DNA of 64,000 nucleotides from Nostoc sp. CENA543 (GCF_002896875.1 NZ_CP023278.1:1364001-1428000), one strand, 5' to 3'. Shown: positions 1-8,510, counted from the stretch's first letter. Notes: generated from the letters alone by a model not told the origin. Made by a program: numbers and translations.

Positions 1-989
1 ACAGCATCCAAGATTTAGTACCTGTATTGGAAAAAGTTGCCCGTTTGGGTCAACCCCTGCTAATTATTGCTGAAGATGTAGAAGGAGATGCTTTAGCAAC
101 CTTAGTTGTGAACAAAGCACGGGGTGTGTTAGCCGTAGCCGCAATTAAAGCCCCTGGTTTTGGTGAACGCCGCAAAGCACTGTTGCAAGACATTGCTATC
201 CTCACCGATGGGCAAATGATTTCTGAAGAAATCGGCCTCAGCTTAGATACCGCAACTTTGGAAATGTTGGGTACTGCCCGTAAACTCACCATTGATAAAG
301 AAAATACCACCATTGTGGCTGGTAGTTCCGCTAAACCCGAAGTACAAAAACGCATCGGTCAAATTCGCAAGCAGTTGGAAGAAACTGATTCCGAATACGA
401 TAAAGAAAAACTGCAAGAACGCATTGCCAAACTCGCTGGTGGTGTGGCAGTGATTAAAGTCGGTGCAGCCACCGAAACCGAACTCAAAGACCGCAAGTTA
501 CGCATTGAAGACGCACTCAACGCGACAAAAGCGGCTGTAGAAGAAGGTATTGTTCCTGGTGGTGGTACAACCTTAATTCACTTGTCCAAAAAGGTAGACG
601 AAATTAAGAACAGCCTAATTGAAGAAGAAAAAATCGGGGCTGACATCATCAAACGTGCCTTAGAAGCACCCTTGCGTCAAATTGCTGATAATGCTGGCGT
701 AGAAGGTTCTGTCATCGTCTCCAAAGTCAAAGACAGCGAATTTAACATGGGTTACAACGCTGCTACTGATGAATTTGAAGACTTGATTGCAGCCGGAATT
801 ATTGACCCTGCTAAAGTCGTGCGTTCCGCATTGCAAAACGCTGCTTCTATTGCTGGTATGGTATTAACTACCGAAGCGATCGTTGTGGAGAAACCAGAGA
901 AGAAAGCACCTCCCGCACCTGATGCCGGTATGGGCGGCATGGGCGGTATGGGTGGCATGGGCGGTATGGGCGGCATGGGTATGTTCTAA
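1..989 (+). CDS. groEL: Chaperonin GroEL (Hsp60), C-terminal part
   Basis: The gene enters from the left edge; the reading frame is open from base 3, so about 328 residues of a roughly 545-residue protein are present. GroEL forms the double-ring cytosolic chamber that folds proteins with ATP and GroES. Visible hallmarks are the apical/intermediate segment [14 protein letters not shown], the equatorial segment [13 protein letters not shown], and a Gly-Gly-Met repeat tail ending in GMF. Cyanobacteria usually have two groEL genes; whether a groES lies upstream cannot be seen, so the paralogue cannot be decided. No tight terminator follows; the first clear one is near 1490. Confidence 0.97.
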   Translation, partial: SIQDLVPVLEKVARLGQPLLIIAEDVEGDALATLVVNKARGVLAVAAIKAPGFGERRKALLQDIAILTDGQMISEEIGLSLDTATLEMLGTARKLTIDKENTTIVAGSSAKPEVQKRIGQIRKQLEETDSEYDKEKLQERIAKLAGGVAVIKVGAATETELKDRKLRIEDALNATKAAVEEGIVPGGGTTLIHLSKKVDEIKNSLIEEEKIGADIIKRALEAPLRQIADNAGVEGSVIVSKVKDSEFNMGYNAATDEFEDLIAAGIIDPAKVVRSALQNAASIAGMVLTTEAIVVEKPEKKAPPAPDAGMGGMGGMGGMGGMGGMGMF

Positions 990-1667
990 TATCGCGCATG
1001 GGGCATGGGGAATAGGAAACTACCCCATGACGGCAGTTGCTACAACTTTGGAAACCAAAGCAACGCACTGCCTCCCCCATGTCCAATTCGCAATTTGCAA
1101 AGCTGCTGATGATGCGCCGGTGTTTAAGAACCGCAAGGGAGGGGAGATTTAGATAGAAGGCAAATAAAATCGACGGTAAGGTATGCAGTCTGAGATTAGC
1201 CCATGTGAGCGATCGCTGTTGTCGGGCGGGAAATAGATTTATGACGACATCGAAGTGAAAGCACCGACGGGAAGGTATTGAGTCACCAATGAGCCAAAAG
1301 TGCGATCACACCTATCTGCTTATATCAAAAAAGTTTAATATGATGTATGCAATTCCCAAATCTATTATTTACCCAAATCTTATTTAGTAAGTTTTTATAT
1401 TTAACTCCGCGCTTATGGCAGAACTGCCTTCATCCAAAGCCAATTCATTCATTGTTGTCATGCACCCACTAGCGGCTATCGGCAGTGGGTTTTTTAATGC
1501 TCAACCACGGCGATCGCTCAAAAAACACTGTTAGTTTTTAGGTTTTGACCTGCCTTTGTGATGAAATGCAGAAAAATCGATAAATAACAATTCTCTTATC
1601 GTCTAGTCTTTATTTTTGAAAAAGGTGAAAGAATAAATTTTTCCCTAGCTGTATTCGGAGTGTGGCT
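990..1667. other. Intergenic region after groEL
   Basis: About 680 bases without a convincing gene. It holds a short run of GGGGCATGGGG-type repeats next to the groEL stop, one HIP1 site near 1209, and a rho-independent terminator at 1464-1495. An open frame of 39 codons starts at the ATG near 1415 but runs through the terminator stem and resembles nothing I recognise. Confidence 0.5.
1464..1495 (+). terminator. Rho-independent terminator
   Basis: ACCCACT (1464-1470) pairs with AGTGGGT (1484-1490) and is followed by a run of T. It lies 475 bases after the groEL stop, so it may end a long groEL 3' UTR or an independent small RNA. Confidence 0.7.
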
Positions 1668-2288
1668 ATGCGAACTTATAAAGCATCACAAAAGCAATCT
1701 TCGGATTCTAATCCCTTGGTATCTCGTCCTTTTGTAGTGCAACCAAAACCAAAAGAGGATATGGATTCCCCAAAAACACAGGGATATGAAAGTCAAATGC
1801 CACATTTTACTATTTTCAACCCGGAAGGAGAGCGATCGCCTGTGCAACCAAAACTAGCGATCGGCGCACCAGGAGATAGATACGAGCAAGAAGCCGACCA
1901 GACAGCGAAACTAGTTGTACAGAAAATTAATGCACCTGCGACCATCCAATCAACTCAAGAGCAGTCAGTCAAAAATTGGGAAGAACAATCTGATTCAATA
2001 CACATAGCGAAACAGATATCGGCAAGCGTGATGCCAAAATCTATCCAACGCTCTCTATTTGGCATAAGTGATCATCTTATTATCGAAAATCCCAGATTGG
2101 TGGAATTTTTTGCAAGGGGAAAGGTAAATCAAGGTGTCTTTGGATTGAGATCAGAAAATGACGATCCTGCCGAAGATTCAGGTGATGATGAGTACGATGA
2201 TTCTGCCGAGGAATCCTACGATGATTCCGGTGATGATGAGTACGATGATTCTGAGGAATCCTACGATGATGGGTCTGATTATTATTGA
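1668..2288 (+). CDS. DUF4157-like (eCIS-associated) N-terminal motif protein with acidic repeat tail
   Basis: 206 residues, starting at ATG 1668, with GGAG seven bases upstream; a GTG at 1662 is in frame but too close to the GGAG. Residues about 60-85 contain VQPKLAIGAPGDRYEQEAD, the signature that opens DUF4157 proteins, which are often cargo or accessory proteins of extracellular contractile injection systems. The HExxH metallopeptidase-like part that normally follows is absent. The last ~40 residues are an acidic tandem repeat built from DDEYDDS and EESYDD units, encoded by a ~42-bp DNA repeat at 2170-2280. No injection-system structural genes are in the window. It may be a truncated or chimeric family member; function unknown. 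Confidence 0.7.
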   Translation: MRTYKASQKQSSDSNPLVSRPFVVQPKPKEDMDSPKTQGYESQMPHFTIFNPEGERSPVQPKLAIGAPGDRYEQEADQTAKLVVQKINAPATIQSTQEQSVKNWEEQSDSIHIAKQISASVMPKSIQRSLFGISDHLIIENPRLVEFFARGKVNQGVFGLRSENDDPAEDSGDDEYDDSAEESYDDSGDDEYDDSEESYDDGSDYY

Positions 2289-2377
2289 GGGAAAATTAAT
2301 AACAATTCACAAAAAATATCCCTCTTATGTCAGACTGGGAAAACTCAATTACTGAAAGCCTTTCGGAGCTTTACTTT

Positions 2378-2644
2378 TCAGTTTTTAGCTACAAATTTTA
2401 GTGAATGAAAAACTTCCCAGTCTTCTAAAGCGACGGGTTCTGTGGGGTCTTCATAACGGTATAGCTGTGTGTTGTGCAAAGGATAAAGATGTCTACTTGA
2501 TTGAGGTAAATGTTGAGCTTGTTGCTGTGGAGTTTTAGTTTCCAGAATAATCACTTCCACAGCGTCCCCAGCATGAAAAGGTAAACCCTGTAGCGTCAGA
2601 GTTCCATCCTCAGTTAAAACGACTTCTATCTTGTGAGCATTCAT
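2378..2644 (-). CDS. Small antitoxin-like conserved cyanobacterial protein
   Basis: 88 residues. The N-terminus (KIEVVLTEDGTLTLQGLPF, then GDAVEVIIL) resembles the beta-rich DNA-binding start of AbrB/VapB-like antitoxins, and the C-terminal DPTEPVALEDWE is a pattern I associate with small cyanobacterial antitoxins paired with PIN-domain toxins. No toxin gene follows: the next 90 bases downstream are non-coding up to the opposite-strand gene ending at 2288. A 26-bp palindrome lies 46 bases upstream. Family assignment is by resemblance; it may be an orphan antitoxin. Confidence 0.6.
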   Translation of the reverse strand: MNAHKIEVVLTEDGTLTLQGLPFHAGDAVEVIILETKTPQQQAQHLPQSSRHLYPLHNTQLYRYEDPTEPVALEDWEVFHSLKFVAKN

Positions 2645-2689
2645 ATTTCAACGCAGTAAGCAGGGTTTTCAGTCTGAGTTACAGTTGTA

Positions 2690-2715
2690 ATAATGTAATT
2701 ACATAATTACATTAT
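2690..2715. promoter_or_regulatory. AT-rich 26-bp palindrome, operator candidate
   Basis: ATAATGTAATTA and its exact reverse complement TAATTACATTAT are separated by two bases. It sits 46 bases upstream of the minus-strand antitoxin-like gene (start 2644), the usual place for autoregulation by an antitoxin. Confidence 0.5.
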
Positions 2716-2814
2716 CTCTTTGACTCCGACTCAACTAAAGCAATCATATAGCCCAAAACATTAGGAGCAACTTCCTCAAGAACATCTGCTAAAAGCAGAA
2801 GAACCTGGGGAATT
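2712..2814 (-). pseudogene. Possible gene remnant upstream of the antitoxin-like gene
   Basis: On the minus strand a stop-free stretch of about 33 codons reads GQIPQVLLLLADVLEEVAP and onward to VESESKR before a stop at about 2712. The composition looks like real protein (a helical C-terminus), but there is no start codon in a sensible place and a stop lies immediately upstream. I do not recognise the family. It could be chance. Confidence 0.25.
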
Positions 2815-2892
2815 TGCCCCTAAATTTTACTTAAACTTACTTTACAAAAATTTACTTTTTACCAATTCTCCAAAATTCAGCTTTCGTAATTT

Positions 2893-2920
2893 TGAATTTT
2901 GAATTTTGAATTTTGAATTG
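2893..2920. repeat. 7-bp tandem repeat (GAATTTT)n
   Basis: Four copies of a GAATTTT heptamer just downstream of the heme oxygenase stop codon. Confidence 0.8.
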
Positions 2921-2923
2921 ATA

Positions 2924-3640
2924 TTACTCAGCAGTTGCTAGTTCAGTGCTACCGCGTGTGCGTTTGCGGGTTAAGGTGTTGTACAACATCACACCAATGG
3001 CTTTGATTAAGTTACCTTCTAGTTCTTGGAACATCTTCATGTTCATACCAAAGGCGGCGTTAGCTTCATCAACAATGCGATCGCCTGTGGCATCATCTAA
3101 AGGTAGTTCATCTAAAGTTTGACGATATTTTGCTTTAAATGCTTTCTCATCGCTGATATCTGCAAATTCATAGAAAGCTGTACCTTGGCCATCATTCAAG
3201 TTCATGGCTGTTACAGCAATGTTTTTGAGAATTTGTCCACCAGATAAGTCACCCAAGTAACGGGTGTAAGAATGGGCAATTAATAATTCTGGTTCGGTAG
3301 CAGAAATTTCTCGAATGCGTTTGACATACGCTTCCCCGGCTGGAGATAACTTGACTTGTTCGCGCCAGTTAGCACCATAGTAGTAACTTAGGTCTTGTTC
3401 TAAGGTATGCTTACGGTTGAGTTGGGTAAAGTTAATTTTAGAAACAATCGGATGCTGGGAGTGCTTTTCCATCTCCTCTTCCATTGCTGAGTAGATGTAG
3501 TAGAAGTTAGCTACTAACTTCCGGTAAGAGCTTTTTTCTACTACTCCTTTTAAAAAGCATTTGACAAAACCTACGTTTTCTGCCATTGTGTGGGCTTTCT
3601 TTGTACCAACACGCAGTTTGTTTGCTAAATTGCTGCTCAT
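2924..3640 (-). CDS. ho1: Heme oxygenase (biliverdin-producing)
   Basis: 238 residues, full length for cyanobacterial HO-1. The enzyme opens heme to biliverdin IX-alpha, iron and CO with electrons from ferredoxin, the first step to phycobilins and phytochrome chromophores. His17 in KKAHTMAENVGF is the expected proximal heme ligand; the flexible distal helix is seen as LGDLSGGQIL. The ATG at 3640 gives the standard N-terminus MSSNLANKLR. It is monocistronic, with no bilin reductase or hemN beside it. The last residues (GSTELATAE) are family-variable. Confidence 0.96.
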   Translation of the reverse strand: MSSNLANKLRVGTKKAHTMAENVGFVKCFLKGVVEKSSYRKLVANFYYIYSAMEEEMEKHSQHPIVSKINFTQLNRKHTLEQDLSYYYGANWREQVKLSPAGEAYVKRIREISATEPELLIAHSYTRYLGDLSGGQILKNIAVTAMNLNDGQGTAFYEFADISDEKAFKAKYRQTLDELPLDDATGDRIVDEANAAFGMNMKMFQELEGNLIKAIGVMLYNTLTRKRTRGSTELATAE

Positions 3641-4084
3641 ACTAAAATTCTCAACTTTAAAGGTTCAACTGCCGGAGTTTTCATTAGGGGTGTAGGGGTT
3701 TAAGGGTTTAAGGGTTTAAGGGTTTAAAGTGTTGGGCGGGGATTGAAAAAGAACCAAACATCTTTGTCCCAAGGAGCAAGGCTTTTAACCCAAGGGTTAG
3801 GTTGGCTGCTCTTTCTTCCCCCTACACCCCTACACCCCTACACCCGCCCCAACGGGGCTTGGTAAATTACAAACGGCTAAAAAATACCACTAAAAAGTTA
3901 CATTAGAACTATTTGATGAGAATTTATATTAAAAATTTTTAAGCAATTACAACCGATAGCTAGTAGCTAAATACTGTTGGCATGGCAAAGTCTGCTGAAA
4001 CAGAGTAAAATAGGCACACTCAAAAACCCAGACTGGGTAAATCTGGGTTTGTCAAATTAGAGAATATTTAGACTGTAGTTAGTA
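3641..4084. other. Upstream region of heme oxygenase with 7-bp repeats
   Basis: This 440-base stretch holds GGGTTTAA tandem copies at 3697-3727 and a CTACACCC-type array at 3820-3845. The minus-strand promoter of heme oxygenase must lie here but I cannot place it with confidence. The terminator at 4024-4050 belongs to the next gene. Confidence 0.6.
4024..4050 (-). terminator. Terminator of the small secreted protein gene
   Basis: AAACCCAGA (4024-4032) pairs perfectly with TCTGGGTTT (4042-4050). Read on the minus strand the stem is followed by TTTTTG, 35 bases after the stop codon at 4085. Confidence 0.75.
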
Positions 4085-4465
4085 TTAGACATCACCACAA
4101 TAGTTTGTAGCAATTAATCGATTATTTCTGTAAACCAAAACTTTGCCGTAACCACCATCTTGCACAGCAGCATACAGATAATTACCATTTCTAAATCTGT
4201 AAACTATATTGCCATCTCCGTCGCGTCTGGCTGTGCCACCATTGAGTAAAAGACTGGGACGTTGCAAAGTGGTGGGGATATTATATGCTGCGTAGCGTAG
4301 TGCGCCATTGTTAAGGCGAGAAACCTCAATGTATACATTTTTAGCACTACAACTAAATTGTGTCGTTGCAGCGTGTGCAGCAGGAGAAATTCCGAGTGTA
4401 GCAGTTAATATGGAAGCGGTTCCTGTAACTGTAGCTAAAATAGCTGAAAGGGCTTTTGTGTTCAT
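4085..4465 (-). CDS. Small secreted protein of unknown function
   Basis: 126 residues. A Sec signal peptide is clear: a Lys near the start, a hydrophobic stretch rich in Ala/Thr/Leu, and a likely AHA|ATT cleavage after about residue 32. The mature part (~94 residues) is beta-rich with two cysteines that could form a disulfide (Cys39 region and NYCGDV at the end), and short aromatic turns such as YRFRNGNYLYAAV. I do not recognise a named domain. Export to periplasm or outside is inferred from the signal peptide only. Confidence 0.75.
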   Translation of the reverse strand: MNTKALSAILATVTGTASILTATLGISPAAHAATTQFSCSAKNVYIEVSRLNNGALRYAAYNIPTTLQRPSLLLNGGTARRDGDGNIVYRFRNGNYLYAAVQDGGYGKVLVYRNNRLIATNYCGDV

Positions 4466-4561
4466 AAGAAGTAATGTTTAAAAGCTTGTATGCTTCAGCT
4501 ACAAAACTCAGTTACTGGTTTTCGGATTTTAGGAAGAAAAAAATTAAATTTATGTAGTTTG

Positions 4562-4567
4562 TAGTAA
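4562..4567. repeat. 6-bp target duplication of outer IS, left
   Basis: TAGTAA directly abuts the left inverted repeat; the same six bases follow the right end at 7580-7585. Confidence 0.9.
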
Positions 4568-4678
4568 CTGGAGTTTAGACTAGTTCCCGGTGCGACAACG
4601 AAAAATAAGGGGTGTGCTTGAACACAGTCCCCTATTAGCAGAAGCTGAGAGAAGAACCACCAACTCTCATCTGCCAAT

Positions 4679-5986
4679 ATGAACCGTGCCAAATTAGAGG
4701 AATTTCGTCAAGCAGCGTATAACTATCTAGGTAGAGCGCATGATGCAACATTTGAACTGATGGATGCAATATTGCTAACTCGGAACGCTTACAGTTTGGC
4801 AGATTTATCACTATCACCAGCATTTAGACGCAAGTGGTCAAGTATTTATGAAGCGTTACAAGATAGCAGGCCACAGCGACAAAAATTGATGCAGTTATAC
4901 ATCAAACAGATGCCACACCAGGGTCGTCCGTTGTTGGCTGGCGACCATACAGCTTGGCCAAGGCCAGATGCGGTAACGCTACAGGAAAGGACAATTGAAC
5001 ACAGCAGTGTCTCAATGGGAGGTGACAAACCAATCACCATTGGTCAGGGCTATAGCACCATTGCTTGGATACCGGAGAGTTCGGGCAGTTGGGCATTACC
5101 ATTGAGACACGAGCGAATTACCAGTTGGGAAAGCCCAATCCAGAAAGCAGCATGGCAATTACAACAAGTTTGTGAAAATTTACCTACCAGACCAATTTCG
5201 GTTTGGGATAGTGAGTACGGGTGCGCTCCTTTCGTTTTGAAGACGAGTAATATTAAAGCAGACATTTTGGTACGTTTGCGTTCAAATCTTTGTTTATGGG
5301 GCGCACCACCACCATATTCTGGCAAGGGACGACCGAGAAAACATGGTGATAAATTTAAGTTGAATGATGCTTCGACATGGACTCAAGCCATTCAAACTAT
5401 AGAAGTAAATCATCCAAAACTAGGACGTATCAAGGTGAGCTTGTGGTCAAATTTTCATTTTCGGAAAGCCGCTACACGTCCGATGTCCTTGATTCGGGTT
5501 GAGCGTCTTGATGAGCTTGGCAACTTGCGGGTGTCAAAACCTTTGTGGTTGGCTTGGCTGGGAGAACAAATGCCGCCTTTAGAAGAAGTTTGGCAACTCT
5601 ACTTGCGGCGTTTTACTGTTGACCACTGGTATCGCTTTTTGAAGCAACGCTTACACTGGACTCTTCCCAAGCTACGTACCCCTAAGCAATGTGAGCGTTG
5701 GAGTGACTTAATGCCCATCATGACTTGGGAATTGTGGTTAGCCCGTGATATCGTTGCAGACAACCCTTTACCTTGGCAAAAGTTATTAGTTAGTTTGACT
5801 CCAGGTAGGGTTGCTCAGGCGATGGGAAGTATTTTAGCGACGATTGGTACTCCTGCCCGTCCGCCCAAACCTCGCGGAAAGTCCCCTGGCTGGAAGACTG
5901 GACAACCCCGACAACGTAGAATTCGCTATCCTGTTGTTAGAAAAACTACAACTAAGCCACGTAAGCAACAATCAGAATCTGCTTAA
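4679..5986 (+). CDS. DDE transposase of the outer IS (IS4/IS701-like)
   Basis: 435 residues. It cuts and joins the element ends in the DDE manner. Likely catalytic Asp residues are D89 in LLAGDHTAW and D177 in ISVWDSEYG; the Glu is probably in the C-terminal helix region after YRFLKQRLHW (about 315-350), which takes the place of the YREK motif of IS4 members. The C-terminus is very basic (GKSPGWKTGQPRQRRIRYP), typical of DNA binding. I recall similar cyanobacterial proteins grouped near IS701, but the 6-bp target duplication makes the exact family uncertain. The protein is identical to the one at 6089-7396. Confidence 0.93.
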   Translation: MNRAKLEEFRQAAYNYLGRAHDATFELMDAILLTRNAYSLADLSLSPAFRRKWSSIYEALQDSRPQRQKLMQLYIKQMPHQGRPLLAGDHTAWPRPDAVTLQERTIEHSSVSMGGDKPITIGQGYSTIAWIPESSGSWALPLRHERITSWESPIQKAAWQLQQVCENLPTRPISVWDSEYGCAPFVLKTSNIKADILVRLRSNLCLWGAPPPYSGKGRPRKHGDKFKLNDASTWTQAIQTIEVNHPKLGRIKVSLWSNFHFRKAATRPMSLIRVERLDELGNLRVSKPLWLAWLGEQMPPLEEVWQLYLRRFTVDHWYRFLKQRLHWTLPKLRTPKQCERWSDLMPIMTWELWLARDIVADNPLPWQKLLVSLTPGRVAQAMGSILATIGTPARPPKPRGKSPGWKTGQPRQRRIRYPVVRKTTTKPRKQQSESA

Positions 5987-5998
5987 GATTGTCGATTT

Positions 5999-6004
5999 TT
6001 ATGT
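5999..6004. repeat. 6-bp target duplication of inner IS, left
   Basis: TTATGT precedes the inner left end; the same six bases occur at 7508-7513, where the outer element resumes. Confidence 0.9.
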
Positions 6005-7507
6005 CTGGAGTTTAGACTAAGCAGCAAAAAATGACCCAGGAAGGCTGAGTTGAAAATAAATAGGCATTAGACATAAAAATCGACAATCTTAAGCAGATTC
6101 TGATTGTTGCTTACGTGGCTTAGTTGTAGTTTTTCTAACAACAGGATAGCGAATTCTACGTTGTCGGGGTTGTCCAGTCTTCCAGCCAGGGGACTTTCCG
6201 CGAGGTTTGGGCGGACGGGCAGGAGTACCAATCGTCGCTAAAATACTTCCCATCGCCTGAGCAACCCTACCTGGAGTCAAACTAACTAATAACTTTTGCC
6301 AAGGTAAAGGGTTGTCTGCAACGATATCACGGGCTAACCACAATTCCCAAGTCATGATGGGCATTAAGTCACTCCAACGCTCACATTGCTTAGGGGTACG
6401 TAGCTTGGGAAGAGTCCAGTGTAAGCGTTGCTTCAAAAAGCGATACCAGTGGTCAACAGTAAAACGCCGCAAGTAGAGTTGCCAAACTTCTTCTAAAGGC
6501 GGCATTTGTTCTCCCAGCCAAGCCAACCACAAAGGTTTTGACACCCGCAAGTTGCCAAGCTCATCAAGACGCTCAACCCGAATCAAGGACATCGGACGTG
6601 TAGCGGCTTTCCGAAAATGAAAATTTGACCACAAGCTCACCTTGATACGTCCTAGTTTTGGATGATTTACTTCTATAGTTTGAATGGCTTGAGTCCATGT
6701 CGAAGCATCATTCAACTTAAATTTATCACCATGTTTTCTCGGTCGTCCCTTGCCAGAATATGGTGGTGGTGCGCCCCATAAACAAAGATTTGAACGCAAA
6801 CGTACCAAAATGTCTGCTTTAATATTACTCGTCTTCAAAACGAAAGGAGCGCACCCGTACTCACTATCCCAAACCGAAATTGGTCTGGTAGGTAAATTTT
6901 CACAAACTTGTTGTAATTGCCATGCTGCTTTCTGGATTGGGCTTTCCCAACTGGTAATTCGCTCGTGTCTCAATGGTAATGCCCAACTGCCCGAACTCTC
7001 CGGTATCCAAGCAATGGTGCTATAGCCCTGACCAATGGTGATTGGTTTGTCACCTCCCATTGAGACACTGCTGTGTTCAATTGTCCTTTCCTGTAGCGTT
7101 ACCGCATCTGGCCTTGGCCAAGCTGTATGGTCGCCAGCCAACAACGGACGACCCTGGTGTGGCATCTGTTTGATGTATAACTGCATCAATTTTTGTCGCT
7201 GTGGCCTGCTATCTTGTAACGCTTCATAAATACTTGACCACTTGCGTCTAAATGCTGGTGATAGTGATAAATCTGCCAAACTGTAAGCGTTCCGAGTTAG
7301 CAATATTGCATCCATCAGTTCAAATGTTGCATCATGCGCTCTACCTAGATAGTTATACGCTGCTTGACGAAATTCCTCTAATTTGGCACGGTTCATATTG
7401 GCAGATGAGAGTTGGTGGTTCTTCTCTCAGCTTCTGCTAATAGGGGACTGTGTTCAAGCACACCCCTTATTTTTCGTTGTCGCACCGGGAACTAGTCTAA
7501 ACTCCAG
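6005..7507 (-). mobile_element. Inner 1503-bp insertion sequence inside the outer copy
   Basis: It begins CTGGAGTTTAGACTAAGC at 6005 and ends at 7507 with the reverse complement of CTGGAGTTTAGACTAG. It is in the opposite orientation to the outer copy, so 4568-6004 and 6071-7507 form a very long inverted repeat of about 1437 bp per arm, separated by a 66-bp spacer. The TTATGT duplication on both sides shows a normal transposition event rather than recombination. Confidence 0.95.
6089..7396 (-). CDS. DDE transposase of the inner IS (identical copy)
   Basis: 435 residues, identical in sequence to the product of the 4679-5986 gene, convergent with it. The identity over the full length points to a very recent event, or to gene conversion between the two arms. 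Catalytic residues as in the outer copy (D89, D177, C-terminal Glu). The two genes face each other tail to tail across about 100 bases, so read-through transcripts would be fully complementary over most of their length. Confidence 0.93.
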   Translation of the reverse strand: MNRAKLEEFRQAAYNYLGRAHDATFELMDAILLTRNAYSLADLSLSPAFRRKWSSIYEALQDSRPQRQKLMQLYIKQMPHQGRPLLAGDHTAWPRPDAVTLQERTIEHSSVSMGGDKPITIGQGYSTIAWIPESSGSWALPLRHERITSWESPIQKAAWQLQQVCENLPTRPISVWDSEYGCAPFVLKTSNIKADILVRLRSNLCLWGAPPPYSGKGRPRKHGDKFKLNDASTWTQAIQTIEVNHPKLGRIKVSLWSNFHFRKAATRPMSLIRVERLDELGNLRVSKPLWLAWLGEQMPPLEEVWQLYLRRFTVDHWYRFLKQRLHWTLPKLRTPKQCERWSDLMPIMTWELWLARDIVADNPLPWQKLLVSLTPGRVAQAMGSILATIGTPARPPKPRGKSPGWKTGQPRQRRIRYPVVRKTTTKPRKQQSESA

Positions 7508-7579
7508 TTATGTCTAATGCCTATTTATTTTCAACTCAGCCTTCCTGGGTCATTTTTTGCTGCTTAGTCTAAACTCCAG

Positions 7580-7667
7580 TAGTAAGGACTTTAGTCCTTT
7601 TTTGTTCCCTGCGGGACGCTGCGCGAACGCGGAGCGTCTCGTAGAGAGAACTGAAGTTCTTACTACG
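7580..7667. repeat. Dispersed palindromic repeat (GTAGTAAGGACTTTAGTCC family), split by the IS
   Basis: The repeat runs from GTAGTAA (4561-4567) through TAGTAAGGACTTTAGTCC (from 7580) and a GC-rich palindromic core (GCGGGACGCTGCGCGAACG) to GAAGTTCTTACTAC ending near 7666. Related copies lie at 49573-49640 and 49691-49765, and a half copy at 13078-13098. Confidence 0.75.
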
Positions 7668-7691
7668 AACATTTATTCACTTTCTGCTTTT

Positions 7692-8393
7692 ATGCAAATC
7701 ACTTATTCGAGAGTTATACACCTGAGTCATGTCATTGATGAATATATCCCTCAATGGCCAGGTGATCCGCCAGTAAAGTTTACAACTATGGCGGAAATTC
7801 CTGATGACGGCTATTATTTGCGGGGTTTTGCATTAGGTGAACATAGTGCTACTCATATTAACGCCCCTAATAGTTTTTTCACTGATGGTGTCGGTATTGA
7901 TAAATACCCTGCGGAATCATTGGTTGTGTCGGCGATAGTAATTGATATTAGCCAAGTTGCGGCTGATAATTCTGATTACACCTTAACTATTGCTGATATT
8001 TTGGCTTGGGAAGAAGCATATGGCGAAATTGCAAGCGGTAGTATAGTGTTACTTTACACCGGTTGGCAACATAAATGGGGAGATAAACAGGCGTTTTTTA
8101 ATCAAGATGCTGGAGGGGTGATGCACTTTCCAGGGTTTAGTAGTTATGCTACAGAATTTTTACTCAACCAACGGCAAATTGCAGGCGTGGGAATTGATAC
8201 GCATGGTGTAGATTCTGGACAGGATACTAGTTTTGCAACTAATCGTCTAGTGTTGGCAAAGTCTGGTATTGTTTTAGAAAATTTGACCAATTTAGACCAG
8301 TTACCACCCAAGGGTACTACATTAGCGATCGCAGTTCTTAGATTACGTGGTGGTTCAGGTTCTCCTTTGGGTGTGTTGGCTTTCGTACCGTAA
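7692..8393 (+). CDS. Cyclase family protein (kynurenine-formamidase-like metal hydrolase)
   Basis: 233 residues from ATG 7692; an upstream in-frame start at 7557 would translate the dispersed repeat and is rejected. Members of this family (PF04199) are metal-dependent hydrolases such as arylformamidase. The metal-binding signature HxGTHxDxPxH appears as EHSATHINAPNSF, with Asn in place of the usual Asp, and the second conserved block as VGIDTHGVDSG. The protein starts with the typical VIHLSHVIDEYIPQWPGDP. The substrate cannot be predicted. It is a single gene lying directly beside the nested IS, whose insertion may have displaced its promoter. Confidence 0.88.
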   Translation: MQITYSRVIHLSHVIDEYIPQWPGDPPVKFTTMAEIPDDGYYLRGFALGEHSATHINAPNSFFTDGVGIDKYPAESLVVSAIVIDISQVAADNSDYTLTIADILAWEEAYGEIASGSIVLLYTGWQHKWGDKQAFFNQDAGGVMHFPGFSSYATEFLLNQRQIAGVGIDTHGVDSGQDTSFATNRLVLAKSGIVLENLTNLDQLPPKGTTLAIAVLRLRGGSGSPLGVLAFVP

Positions 8394-8510
8394 CTTATAC
8401 CAATTTTGGATTTTGGATTTTGGATTTTGGATTAAAAGCCTAGATTCTTAGCCTATTCCAAAATTATAGAAACAATACTACCTATCCCAACTCGTTATTA
8501 TGTGTCCAAA

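Larger units (their letters stand above)
4568..7579 (+). mobile_element. Outer 1503-bp insertion sequence, interrupted by a second copy of itself
   Basis: The ends are CTGGAGTTTAGACTA at 4568 and its reverse complement ending at 7579 (15-bp perfect terminal repeats), flanked by TAGTAA on both sides. Removing the inner copy (1503 bp) and its 6-bp duplication from this 3012-bp span leaves exactly 1503 bp, so the outer copy is complete apart from the insertion. The insertion lies in the ~70-bp non-coding tail after the transposase, so the outer transposase gene is intact. The site of insertion is the end of a dispersed repeat (GTAGTAAGGACTTTAGTCC). Confidence 0.95.

Noticed and set aside
1415-1534. 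39-codon frame after groEL
   Set aside because: It runs through a clear terminator stem and has no ribosome-binding site.
1668-2288. A full extracellular contractile injection system
   Set aside because: Only the DUF4157-like block is present; no sheath, tube, baseplate or ATPase genes are in the window.
4568-7579. Composite transposon bounded by two IS copies
   Set aside because: There is no cargo: the inner copy lies inside the outer one with its own target duplication.
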